Positions 12,249 through 25,300 of a stretch of 64,000 nt of DNA are shown here, piece by piece. The stretch comes from Drosophila persimilis. Its lineage: Eukaryota; Arthropoda; Insecta; Diptera; Drosophilidae. The stretch's first letter is position 1. Each line of letters begins with the position of its first letter. Below the pieces are notes generated by a model, which made no database searches, was not told the DNA's origin, and was given only the letters and a program-made list of their open reading frames with translations. Location of the stretch: contig NW_020825288.1 in assembly GCF_003286085.1 (NCBI RefSeq), positions 2,852,001 through 2,916,000 of the forward strand, written 5' to 3'. Made by a program: the position numbers and the translations under genes.

Positions 12249-13940
12249 AGTTCCATCTCATTCCCATATTGTTTCTTCCTCTCGCGGCGCTCTTAAAAGC
12301 TCTCGCGGGATGTATGTCGCTTAGTGGATCAAAGTCAGCCTTTTTATGGTTCTGGTTGTTGATTGTTTGTACTCTTTTTTGGAGGGCACGGCGCATACAG
12401 TTCAATTGAAACCAATTGTCCAAGTGCGTGGCTCTTGTCAAGCAAATTTATTTATTTATTTGCTTACGTATACTTAATGTACGAGCCGTATACGTAATGC
12501 AACGCCCACCACTGGTGCATTTTGAACCAGATGGAACGTCACTCCAATTACCAATTGAGAGAATCGCTTTGATCTGTAATTGAAATTCTATATAGAATGC
12601 TAATTGAACCCATTTATGGCTCTCATCTTGCTGCCGGACTATGCCTATTTCGTTTATATTTATTTCATATACATATGTACTTCTGCAGCTGGACTCAGCA
12701 TCATTTGAAATGCCGATCCAACTCTCCAGAGTACACTTATACTCAAACGATTTCATAATTATTATGTGATTCAGATCTGATAACATCACGTGTAAGTACA
12801 GTTGAAAGCAATTTTAAAAAAATTCGAGAATCCGAAGGGGATGGAAAATCCCATTAGCAATCGCTATTAGCCTTTGTAAAAGAGACTTTCATTTCGTAAG
12901 CTTATATGGGACTCTCTTAGACTGTTTTATTATCGTTCTCTTAGTCGGATCTGATAGATATAATATCGAAGTACAACTATTTCCTGTTATTATTTATAAA
13001 GTTTCTGTATTTTTGTTGAAGATAACAAAACATCCAAATTCTGATGGAATCATTAGCCCTATATTTTATGAAGCGATCTTTTGTGCCCTGAGCATAATCT
13101 CTGTTATGTTTTTGGATTCTTGTAACGGAATTTCAAACATGATCTTGGATCTCTTTTTATCATTGGAGATTCCTTACAATTCCGTTTCTGTATTCTCTGA
13201 AAAGTTTGTACAAGAATCTCGTCTCGGTTCTCATGGTAATCTCTTGGGTTTTATAGAATCTAATATTCTTCATATTCTGTAATCGCTTTAATGTTATCAG
13301 CTACCATATTTCTACCATATCTTTGAAAAAATTCCCCCTTTTTTAATCTCTTTGCTATAAACTATTTTGCAATGTCAAGACTCTTGCCAACCGCACTATT
13401 CCATTTCTATTTTGAGACTTTTTGCAATGCTGATGTCATGCCTTTTCTATGCATATTCTGCTTTCCGCTCGGGTCCGTTCGGTTCGGTTCAGATCACAGA
13501 TCTTCAGGTCTCTTTATCCACGCTGATCTCTGGGACTGCGACTGCGAATGTTACTGGGAGTGTGAGTGGAAGTGCGAGTGTTATTGTTTGTCACTTTGTT
13601 GGGTGATACATCAAATTCTTAATTTATGAGGTGCAATTTTTACGATCTGACTGTGACCGTGCCCCATATCCCCTCATTGTCCCCTCCCTGGGCTGAGAGT
13701 AAAAGCATCCAATCCGCTGGTAACAGCACTTCTTTTTGTGTTTGTATTGGTTGATTATTTTTTTTATTTCTGTCTTGGCTTTTTTCACTTTTTCTTGCAT
13801 GCTCTTGTGGCAAGAACTTTCTCTTCTAATTGAAAGCAGTTCGATGATGGCGGGCGATAAGCCATCGGTGGAGCGGTGGTGCGGCGGAGCGGTGGCAAAG
13901 CATCCAGCTGGGCATCTTTTGATGGACCGGCTATGGCGAT

Positions 13941-13996
13941 GGATGGACCGTGGACCGTGGACCGGGGACCGTGGACATGGACGTAGATGTGGATGT
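13941..13996. repeat. GGACCGT-type short tandem repeat
   Basis: Degenerate 6-7-base units (GGACCGT, GGACATG, GGATGT) over about 55 bases. No coding function seen. Confidence 0.75.
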
Positions 13997-14136
13997 GGAA
14001 CTGGTTGACTCTTTGGATGCGGCTGTGGCATCAGCGGAGTGGAGGAGTGGATGAATGGCAATCCACAATGTAGTAAGACATTTCTTATGCCCCGGCTATA
14101 ATGGGAACTTTATGCAGCCGGAGGCATTTTATCTTT

Positions 14137-14166
14137 CTCCCTCTCTCTCTCGCTCTCTCTCTTTCT
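14137..14166. repeat. CT microsatellite
   Basis: Pyrimidine run dominated by CT. On the minus strand it is a GAGA-type tract of the kind bound by GAGA factor. Confidence 0.7.
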
Positions 14167-14410
14167 GCGATTTGAATACTGGACAAAAAAAGTCAGAGTC
14201 GTGGAGGGGCCGCGCACCGCGGAGCCGGCGATAAGCGCCAACAAGTTAAAAAATAAATAATAAATATTTAAAAGTAGAAGAGTATCGAGGGAGATCGGGG
14301 CACAGATGGAGGAGTGGCCGAGGAGGGGGGCAACACAACTGCCACTGCGAGACGGAGTGAATGAAAGCCAACAGAGAACTGGTCGCTTGCCTGGGAACAC
14401 TCTTTGCTCT

Positions 14411-14436
14411 GGGTCTTGGCTCTGGCTCTGGCTCTG
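14411..14436. repeat. GGCTCT hexanucleotide repeat
   Basis: Four imperfect TGGCTC units in intergenic DNA. Confidence 0.8.
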
Positions 14437-16308
14437 TATTTTTCTTCTTTTTTTTGGTGAGCAACTCTGTGGCACGGCACAGCTTGGCGTCTCGTATCGG
14501 CATCTCCGTTTCTTTCGGCTTCTAATGGCAGCCGTGAGGTGAGAATCGATTTAGTTCGGTTTACGACGATCAAAGATACAAACGCGAAAAAGTTTCTATT
14601 TGGTGTGTGCGGCATATTCGAACAGGCCACAAGGAGAGCCCAGCCCCAGGAGCCACGAGGAGTCACGAGGAGCAACACCCACTCAAACAGAGAGTAGAGC
14701 GCGTACCCCAAGAAGACTCTTCGCGAAAGTCCAGCCCAGTCCAGACCAGAGTCCGCCTCCAGCTACTTAATTGAGGCAGGTGTTAATCACATTACAAATT
14801 GCACTTTGGTTAAATCAATTTCCGTTTTTGCGCAAAAGATCGCCGAACAAATTGATTATTATTAATCGCCCGACTGCCACAGTTGGCCAAGTGAGCGTGG
14901 CCAAAAGAAACATAACGCTTCGACGGCCATCCGGAAAATTTCTCTCAAAACAGCCACTTCCTGGTGGTTGCTAGCGGATGGAGGAGGGGGAGAGGAGACC
15001 TTTGGCTGAGGGAAAAAGCCGTGGGCCTAATGCAAAACTAGATATCTGACAGCCCAGAGCCTCGGCTAATTTCATAATTGGTTAAACAATTAAAAGTGCT
15101 TAGGATAGTGCAATCTCCGATTTTAAGAATTACCAGTTTTCGGAGCTTCAAATCTTTGAGTTATTTGGATCGGCATTTCTGCTTCCCAACGACTCTGGCT
15201 GGCAAACAGCTGAGAGCCCCCCGGTAACATTTTTGGAGCTGCACACTCGAGAAATACCATAGTTTATTACACAGAGAACTGCCAGTCTTGACGCCTGTTA
15301 TGTGGCTATTGAAGCATATAAAGTGATCCGCATTGCATCAAATCAGCAAAAACGAATCAAGACATAAGCAATGCAAAGAAAAGCTATGTTTGGGGTTGTC
15401 CAATGCTCAAGATACCCTCAAAGATCAGCTATACGAAATATTATCCTACATAGAGGAATTTAAAGAATAAATATTCCCCATTGATTGCTGTTTCAAAAGA
15501 ATGGCTGGGATTTCTCTAAGAGTAGAGCTGCTCCAGTCTGCAGTCTTCACTCCAACTAATTCCCAAGTCAATTCATATTCCAATCACACCACATAATTAA
15601 TCAACTCTCCGCGTAAAAGGGCATGAACATAGCGGCAAGCACTTAACCACTCGTGCGCAGCCAGCGTAAAGCGTGAATTAAATAAAAAATGCAGAAAAAG
15701 TGCAAAACAAGAAACAATAACACAAAAATACATAAGCGAAAAATGTGATAAATATGGTTCGGCGATAAAAAATTTGTAGTTGTAGCTAATTTTTGGGGTA
15801 TACTGGGGTATATGCTTTATAAGGAGATCTCACCACCAAAATCAGTGCAGTTTTGTACCATTAATATTTCTAGTTATGAAAGAAATAGGTATTCCTATAG
15901 TCGTTGCATTCTTACCTTTACCTTACATTATTGTAATTAGCTGTGGGCAGCCCCAACATAGCAAAATAAAATTGAATAATATCTCTTTTTTGCTGAAATG
16001 CTTCTGTTTTTGTTATCGTTGCTGATGTAATCGATTGAATCAAATCATAACAGAAATAGCAGTAAAAACATGAATGATTTATCAAGATTGGTGACCCACA
16101 ACATTGTAACTTCGTCGATAATTAAGTTTAATTAGACAGCTTATTGATTAAGCCATGTTTTTTATAATTTATGTGGCCCCAAGGTGGGAGAGTAGTGCAA
16201 TCCATCCATAATTTGCAGCCATTAAATATGCAAATATAAAACAATTTGATCCACGATTATGCCTAGATGTATTTGTGAATGCCGTGATCTTTTGCAGAAC
16301 TTTGCCGA

Positions 16309-19300
16309 ATGCTTGGAATGTTGCAGCCATCATTTTTGATGGTGGTGGTGCTCCTAGCGACATTTTCCCAGTCCCTTCATCTGGAAAATGCCGGCAGCAA
16401 GCCACCCACCAAGGAGCTGCCCCGCCCGCTGATCCCACTCGAGGAGGAGGAGGAGGCCCACATGGACGCTGAGATTGAGATGGGAACATTCCAGAGAGAG
16501 CGCAATGGACGCTCACGTCGCCCCACCCTGATGGATGTGGCATTGCAGCAGAGCGTGCGGCAAGGACTGGACGCCATGGCCGAGCTTTATGGCCGCATCC
16601 AGCCGGAGATGCTGCGAAATGGTGTGTATGTGTGGTAGTCCGACCTAACCTTCATTCCAATCCTTGAACATACCGCAAAAGGTCAAACCCTGCAGGACAA
16701 TCATCCGGCCGCGATGCTCTCCCGCTTCAATGCCCCCACCGTGGACACCGAGCGGCGGGAGATGGCCGCCTATGCCACCATAGCAGCAGCCAAGGCCTTT
16801 CGCAAAAAGTAAGTTTCAGGGGGTGGTACATGCAGATACAGTGGGTGGTGCGACTCCTAAGAGTGGCTGAGTGGCTGATGTGCTGTGGGTGTGGGTGTGG
16901 GTTGCTGTGGTGCGGCATAAGTTCATCAGCCGCAAATATGTGGCGATGACATATGAAAAAAGTTATTCGCAAAAGCGAGGCGCATAATTAAAAACCGAAT
17001 TGATTTCATCAAACGAGGGTGGGATGAAGAATAGAGAGAGTATACGAGTATGAGTGATATATTTTACTTTATTTAATTGCATAATGTTGGGAATGTTCCT
17101 TGTAGTGATCCTTTATCTGGTAAATCGATTGGGACTCCAATACATGTCTGGTCCTAGAGCTCCCTGTCGAAAAGTGCATTCCAAAAGAACTTTTTGAAAC
17201 TTTTTGGCTCTAGATTATCCAAGAGGAAGGGATGGGTAATTGTCCTCTATGATTCTTATTAGGTTAGGCACTAAATTAAGATGCTACTAGGAGGTTCTTA
17301 GGTCCCTGCTCAATTGGTTTTTTACCCTATCGCTGGATGGATTTCTGGGTGTGCTTCCCCATTAGGCGAATATTTAACCCTTCAAAAACTATAGCTGGAA
17401 CTTTGTGGGCTGCCCTCGATTGTGTCCGGCAGGAGAGCGGCATGCCGCACACTCGAGCTGCTTGGCCGCGGGCAATCTAATGCAAAACCAACAGTTACAA
17501 CAACAAAAAGAGCCAAAGACAAAGACAGAGACAGAACGAGGGGGAACGTTGTGAGTTGCTGCGGACACCGCAACTCTACGGTTATACCCGATACTAAGTC
17601 AGTATGGCTCTCCTCCGGCAGACGCCGCTAATATTTAACGACACGACAAAGAGTGCGTGCGAGAGAGACAGAAAATCAGTCTGAGCGTGACGTCGGGCGC
17701 TGCGTAGCCACTGCAAATTGATTTGTTCCTTTTGGCTATAAAAATGATCTGATCTGATCCAGATTCAGCAATCTAATAGATATGGTCATTATCTATGATT
17801 CTGCGTTTTTAGTTTTCTCAAATCTGCAATATTGTGGATGCAACAGATTTTCGTCCTTTGTGGGGGCGGATGGGGGTGGGGCGAAATTCTGAGATATACG
17901 TTTTATAGTGACATCTTAAAGGAGTGTGTGCACCAAATTTGGTTACTCTAGCCTTAATAGTCTCTGAGATTTGTGGTTGCCTCAGATTTTCGTCCTTTGC
18001 GGGGGCGGAAGGGGGGGTGGCGAAATTTGGACAGGAAACGGTCAAGGTCCGATATCACAGGAGTGTGGATACCAAATTTGGTTGCTCTGGCTTTTATAGG
18101 TTCTGAGATCCTTGAACTCATATTTTGCAATTGGCAAAACCGACCATGAAACCTGTGTGTTAGAGTGAGACAGAGCGAGAAAGAGTGAAATTGTTTTCGT
18201 GATTCTGGCTGTAATAATTATACGATCTGGTTCAGATTTTGCACTCTAGAAGATATAGTCATCTTCTACGATTCTGCGTTTTTAGTTTTCTCGTATCGTC
18301 GAAATTGTGGATGCCACAGATTTTCGCCCTTTGTGGGGGCGGAAGTGGGCGGGGCAAAGTTTTGAAATATTTTTGGAGCAGTGACATATCACAGAAGTCT
18401 GGATCCAAAACATCGTTGCTCTAGCTCTTATAGTCTTTGAGCATTAGGCGCTGAAGGGGACGGACAGACGGACAGACGGACAGACGGACGGACGGACAGA
18501 CGGACAGACAGACAGGGCTCAATCGACTCGGCTATTGATGCTGATCAAGAATATATATACTTTATAGGGTCGGAAACGATTCCTTCTGGACGTTACACAC
18601 ATCCACTTTTACCACAAATCTAATATACCCCAATACTCATTTTGAGTATCGGGTATAAAAAAGTGAGCAATATGACTCGTATTATTGAGTTGAGGAAGCC
18701 TCCCCTGCGGTACATACGAGTAGGTACGGTACCCCCTGTGCGGAGCCCCTGTCCGTCCGGCCATTCCTTCTCCTACCAATTACCGTTGGCAACTTTCTCG
18801 CTTGATTAACGAGTTCTACGGCATCCATGGCAGCGGAGGCACAGCAGCAGCAGAGGTAGCACCAGCAGAGAGCAGAGAGCAGCCAAGCCATGGCTAATGA
18901 GTTGGAGTTGGGAATGGAATGGCAGTGGCAGTGGAAGTGGCATGGCCTGGAAGTTGGCTCAAGTGGAAGTGCGACCCCCGCCCCATCAGCAAAAGTGCTC
19001 CAAAATGAAGCGAAAATCGACCGGCAGCAAAAATCGTAGCCAAAACGATGGGACTCGGGCGGGGAGTGTGCCCGTGTCTGTGTCTGTGGCTGTGACTGCT
19101 CATGACTAAGAGTCAACTTTCACTTTGACATTGAAATGCCGGATAATTGCAAGACAAGCCAACAGACCAGACCAGACCAGATCGGGCCAGGCTAAAACAA
19201 GTGATGGCAGGGGATAGGCGAAGGTAAATTAAAGACGCCAGGGTTAAATGACCTCTTTGAAAAAAGCAACGGAAATGGCAGTCGCCACCATCTCTGACTG

Positions 19301-22300
19301 CGACTTTACTGCACCTCCGACTCGGACTCCGACTCGGACTCCGACTCTAAGCGAAGTTTTTCCAGTTTTTTCACTGGCAAAGTTTTCACTTTTCACAACG
19401 GGTTGGGTTTCCAGCTTGTGGCTGTGGAAAATCCATGCGATTTTCCACACACAAACTCATAAAACGCATTAACTCGAAACAAAGTCGAGAACTTTCACCC
19501 AAAGAGACAGACAATCTCCACAGGTGGGGTCCATTTGGCAGCTCGTGTTGGGATCTCCAGATGGAGGTGCCACAGGTGATGGGGCTCAGGTGCAATGAGC
19601 TCTGACCGAGCCAAATGCAAAGCTCTCAAAAATACATTTATGTAATTGCAATCAATGAGGCGACACCACATCGAAACGTCCAGACAAAAGATGCTGATGG
19701 CCATAACTGTGGGGAATGTTTGTCCAATGGCTGTCCAATGGCTAAAAAATCAAATTACGAAATGGCCAACATGTTGGGTTTAATTAAATATCAACAAATA
19801 TCAACAGATACCTACCTACCAGCCATTCAGCAGATGATGATGATGTGGGGCTCGTTAGTAGTGCCAAAAGCAGCATTTAGCCAAATTAGAAGCCAAAGAA
19901 AGCGATTGAGCGAACGTGACAACAAACGTTAGAAAAAAAAACTCAAGAAAATTTGCCAGTATCGTAACCGAAGATAAAGATACTCTCAAATGCAGTACGA
20001 TCTCGAAGTACAGTGCTGAGTACTTCGAAGCATTACTCAGAGAACCATACAGTCGAGATGTATTCCAAAATCAGACAAGTAAAGGCAAAGTAGAGAGAGA
20101 GTCTTTGTTATACAAATGGAGTGATAGCAGACAAAGGGATAAAGCGATAGAATGTCATAAATCTCCATCGTAAGGATTAATATATTTGCTCAGTAAATAT
20201 TCGAAATTTCTACTGAATACAAAACTTAGCTTCATCAGCATACATGATCCGCGTACACGTGACTTTATTGCAGTGATGTTCCCAGTGCTGACGATATACA
20301 TACATATGTATGTACAATAGTTCTCCGGCTTACTAGCTACAAGGAAAAGAAGTATCGTGTCCTAACAGTACAACCAGATAGCTTTAAAGCTTAGTTACTA
20401 GTTTGTGTAGACGCTCGCTCTCCTACTTGTTCGGTAAATGTACTAAATAACAGACCGACCCACATCTCCATGGCCGTATTGACTGATCAAGAGAACACAC
20501 ATAAAATCTAAATATTGGAAAAGCTTTCTTTGCATCGCAGTGCTCTGATCGAAATAACAGTACCCTCTTCAAGGGTATTGGTGGGCATAACCAAATCTAA
20601 GCAAATCGAAGTTTCGCCCTCCCTCTCGCACCCACCCCAGCACTACCATTGGAAGCTTCGCATTCGGTATTCGCAATTTGATTACATCAAACGGTGGGGG
20701 AGAGCAGGGGGGGCAGCAGCAACAAAAGAGCGAAAGGCAAAGCTAAACACAAAGCTCCAGACGGACGACTGAGGCGAAGACGCAGACGCAGACGTAGACA
20801 GCGGACTTTGACAACGACGGCGACGGTGACGGCGACAGCGACGACTACGACGACTTCCACTGATATGCTGGAGAAGAAAAGAAAGAAACAGAAAATGAAA
20901 CACAAACATGACGCGACTTTCGTTTTCTACCAACGTCGACGTCGAGCATCGAATTCGAATTCGGCCTCAAGCTTCCCAGCCATACGAAAGTTTTTGTAAT
21001 TTTGTATTGTGAATTTTTGTTGCTGTTGTTTTCGTTGTCGTCTGTGCAGAAAGTTCAATGAACGCTGTCGTGGCTGCGGCTGCGCTTTTTGTTACTCCTA
21101 CACACACACATTATATATTGTATATATATACACACATGCTTACATGTCTACATATACTATATATTTATGTATATGTATCTATGCATCTGTGATCGAGATT
21201 GCGCATACGCTGCCTGAACGCAAGGCAAAGGGCTTTTGGCTTTTTATGGACTTATTTTATTATTAACACAATACCAAAAATAGCTTTATAAATAAATTGT
21301 TCAGCGGGCAATGACAAACAAAGCTCAAACAAAGCCTGGGAAAACATTTCCACTTTCACCTGCCAAATGGCAGGAAAACCGGAAAAACGTGCCGAAACGA
21401 TTATACACTAGCACTTGCACATCCTCCCAAGAGCAACCCACAATCAAAGTTAATTTACTAATTGTCCATCTCGAACATCAGTGAAAATATCTAGAAGATT
21501 GATTGATCGACAGATCACAGGATAATTATGGCCTGGACAGGAAGTAGATTAGAGGTCCAAACTAAGAGAAAGTTGAGAGTTTAAGAGTTTTCCAATTTCC
21601 TGTGATAGATTAAATGCAATTTTTGGATAGATCATTGATTGCTTAATTGGAGTTGTGCGATAGAATAATCATTTTTGCCTTGATATCTTTATGTGCAGCA
21701 TTTTTTGGATGTAGGCCAGATAAACTAATTTCTGTTAAAATTCTTGTGTATTTCTTGAGTCATTTAGGTTGCAAAAAAGCTCATTATCACTAAACGTCTG
21801 ACTTACAACGAAAATATAAATACTCAGACGGTTACCCGTACCCATACAATGCGAAAGCTCCGTTGCACAAAACCATTAATGGAAATATTGCTGAGCCATA
21901 TTTCCTAAAAGGACATCGTTATCGAATAGAATAGAAAAGTAGATGGCCCAAAACGGCTCAGATACTCTGAAAAAGATTGGTTTCGGATAAATAATTATCC
22001 ATAATTATTTAACAATATTTATTGGCACTTTGCTGCTTGGATAAATATATGTATATGTAACTACAACCAAGCAACAATCTGCCAAAAAAACGGACCCTGT
22101 ATTATGGATAACTTTCCCACAATTAAATTGTGCGATTATACCCTATGTGACACTGCATGTTTCATGACCAAGTGATTATACCCCCCAAAGATTCAAACGA
22201 AATGAAAATCAACGAAAACAAAAACAACCTGCTAATAAATGTGGCAAATGGAAAGCAAAGGCGAGTAAATTAAAGCCAGCGGCAAGCTCGGCGATTTCTT

Positions 22301-25300
22301 ATGCGTTTTCCCGCCTCGAAAAAACCTGCACTCTCACACTCTCAGTCACAAAACACACAGCAGACAACGCAACTTGCTTTAATTCGTGGATGGTGGATCC
22401 CAATTTGATGCCGCCGCCAGCAGTGGAGCAGCGAGCTGCGGCCCGCGAACCCGTTTCCACCAACTCCGCTCGGAGCTCGGCTCTGGCGGAGTGGAGCGTT
22501 TTATAAATAGAAGCCGGCGACGGTGTCAGGCAGCACTCGAATACGAAATTTGAGCGCAGCCATGTCGTGGAAGCCAGATCCATTAGAGCCTAGTAGGCAG
22601 CCAGGATGATGTCCTGAGATCCTAGTACTATCACTCGACTCTGTCTCTCTTTCCGTCTGCCTCTATCTCGACAGCTTCCAGCACATCGATGAGCTGGCCC
22701 GCCAGTCGCACGCCCAGAAGATCTCCCTGCGCCGCACGGCCCTGGAGGGTCTCTGTCCGCCCCGAGATCCACCGCCCTGCATGCCCGCCTCGGAGCGGTA
22801 TCGCACCCACGATGGCACCTGCAACAACAAGCGCAGACCGCGCTGGGGCACCGCCCAGATGCCCTTCAATCGGTTCCTGCCGCCAGAGTACGGCGATGGT
22901 GTGGACACTGTCCGCAGTTCCACGGATGGAAGCCCGCTATCCTCCTCCCGGTTCGTGAGTCTGCTGGTCCATGGAGCAAGGGAGGGCGAGGCACCCTTGA
23001 CCCTGATGATAGCCCAGTGGGGGCAGATGCTCGACCACGACATGACCTCCACGGCTCAGCCACGGTAAGCCAAACTATTGTTAGTCTTTCACAGCTTTCT
23101 AAGATTTTCGGTGCTCTCTTGGCAGCTCCATCAATGGCTCGATTCCCAGCTGCTGTGGCGGCAAGGACTTCCATCCCGCCTGCTTCCCCATCAAGGTGCC
23201 CCTGGACGATCCCTGGCTGGCCCCACTCAAGGTGCGCTGCCTCGAGTTCCTGCGTTCGGCTCCGGCCCAGCGACGCGACTGTGTCCTGTCCTGGCGGGAG
23301 CAGACCAACCAGGTCACGTCCTACATAGACGCCTCGCCCATCTACTCGAACAGTGCCAAGTCCTCGGACAATGGACGAGTGTTCCGCCACGGCCTGCTCA
23401 TCTACGGACGCGGAGATCCCGCCGAGGATGTCTGTCAGCGTGGAGCCATAGCCACCAAGTGCATCCGTTCCGGGGATGGCCGAAGCGGAGAGCAGCCCGG
23501 CCTTCTGGCCATGCACCATGTTTGGGTGGGCGAGCACAACCGTATTGCCCTGGAGCTGAGCGAGATGAATCCGCACTGGAGCGACGAGAAGGTCTACCAG
23601 GAGACGCGGCGACTTGTGGGCGCCATGTTCCAGCACATCACCTACCGCGAGTTTCTGCCCGTCGTCCTGGGCCGCGAGGTGTGCCGTCTCTTCGACCTGG
23701 ACCTCCTCTCGACGGGCTACTACGAGCGCTACAGCACCAAGGTCAATCCCACGGTTGCCAATGCCTTTGCCGCAGCTGCCTTCCGATTTGGACACTCCCT
23801 GGTCCAGAACTCCTACACGAGATGCGATCGCCATCACAATGTGATCAATAACAGTGAGTCATCCTCTGGTATCCTTTGAATGTTCCCAACTTATTTTTGC
23901 CTCCTAATCCAGATGTCAGCCTCCATGAGGAGTTCCAGCGAGGAGACATTGGTTCGGCGGGCTCCCTGCATCGCCTGCTCAGAGGCTTAGCCTCCCAGCG
24001 TGCCCTCAAGCGGGACGAATTCATTACCCCGGAGCTGACCAATCATTTGTTCCAGACGGCCGGCTTTCCCTTTGGCCTGGACCTGGCTGCCATCAACATA
24101 CAGAGGGGCAGGGATCATGGCATAGCCCCGTATAGTGCCTGGCGAGTGCCTTGTGGCCTCACTCCCATCCACAGCTGGGATGATTTTGGTAATTATTCCC
24201 GCTCTCATTTCCCCCTTCAATCTTTCAGAGATTCATCAATCAACTTCCTTTACCCATAGCCAACGTAGTCGGACCGGAGTCGGCCAAGCGTATTGGCCAC
24301 GCCTACCGCAGCGTCCACGATATCGATCTATTTGTGGGCGGCATCGCGGAACGTCCGGTGGTGGGTGGCCTGGTCGGTCCAACCTTTGCCTGCATCATTG
24401 CCCAGCAATTCAGCAACTCCCGGCGGGGCGATCGATTCTGGTATGAGAACGGAGGCTTCGAGAGCTCATTTACGCCCGCCCAGCTGCACTCGCTGCGACG
24501 GGTGTCCCTGGCGCAGGTCCTCTGCCGGACAGTGGGCGGAGGTACCCTCCAGCCGCACATCTTCATACCCGCAGAGTTCACGGACAACGAGCGTCAGAGC
24601 TGTGGAGTGGGCAGCCTGGCACCCATCGATCTGAGCCCCTGGCTGGAGCAGGATCCGTTTGAGGCTGGGGGACATCAACAGCAGCCTGATCAGGTGTTCA
24701 CTATCGGACAGCCAGAGCTGGGCTCCCTACAGATCATCAAGGAGGAGAAGGCTGGCTTCTCCAATCGCGTGAAGCCAGTCAGGCCTCAGGTGGAGGTCAG
24801 TGCCAATTCGGCCAGTGGCTTCCATCGCCCCAGCAGTGGCAACATCACAAAACTAAGCGACAAACTCGACCTGAAACGCAAGACAGTGACGACCAACAAC
24901 AACAATAACAATCGTAGGGTGACGCCAACCCGAAAGACAGGCAGCGGGGTAAACAACAAACTGGACAAGTCCCCCAAAATAACACTGAACATCAAGAACG
25001 TGAACGTGCGAAGACCAGACCAGGGTACGGGTCTCAAGCGCAGGGTGATCATCAATAATGTCCCCATCGAGCTCAGGCATGCCGCGGGCGGGAATGCAAC
25101 CGGTTCGGATGCAGTAACAGAGACCGAAGACGGGGACCAGGACGTGGACGTGGACGTGGACGTGAACGTAGACGAGGACGTAGTAGAACTGCCAGAGCTA
25201 CGGAGTACTGAACCACTGAATCCGGATAAAACCGACCTAAAAGACGCAGACCGACAGCCACTGACAAACGTGACAACTGCTCAAAAAGACCACGTAGACA

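Larger units (their letters stand above)
10345..16308. other. 3' UTR of small gene and non-coding DNA up to the peroxidase
   Basis: 10345 to about 11450 is probably the 3' UTR of the 10020 gene, with two CA runs and AATAAA at 11414 and 11423. The rest is intergenic with CAG, CT and GGCTCT microsatellites. A splice acceptor (TTTTGCAG) ends at about 16299, just before the peroxidase start codon, so a non-coding first exon of that gene should lie further left. I could not place it. Confidence 0.5.
16809..22674 (+). other. large intron 2 of the peroxidase gene
   Basis: A 5.9-kb intron with donor GTAAGT at 16809 and acceptor CTCGACAG at 22674. It contains the repeat element at 17582-18658, short tandem repeats at 19318 and 20778, a perfect 18-bp palindrome at 20297-20314, and otherwise AT-rich sequence. 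No gene is supported inside it on either strand. Confidence 0.85.

Noticed and set aside
13013-13282. 89-codon AT-rich frame in the gene-poor interval
   Set aside because: A/T-ending codons unlike every real gene here, with no context.
22866-23837. 323-codon open frame on the minus strand
   Set aside because: It is the antisense of the peroxidase catalytic exons, whose own frame has all active-site motifs.
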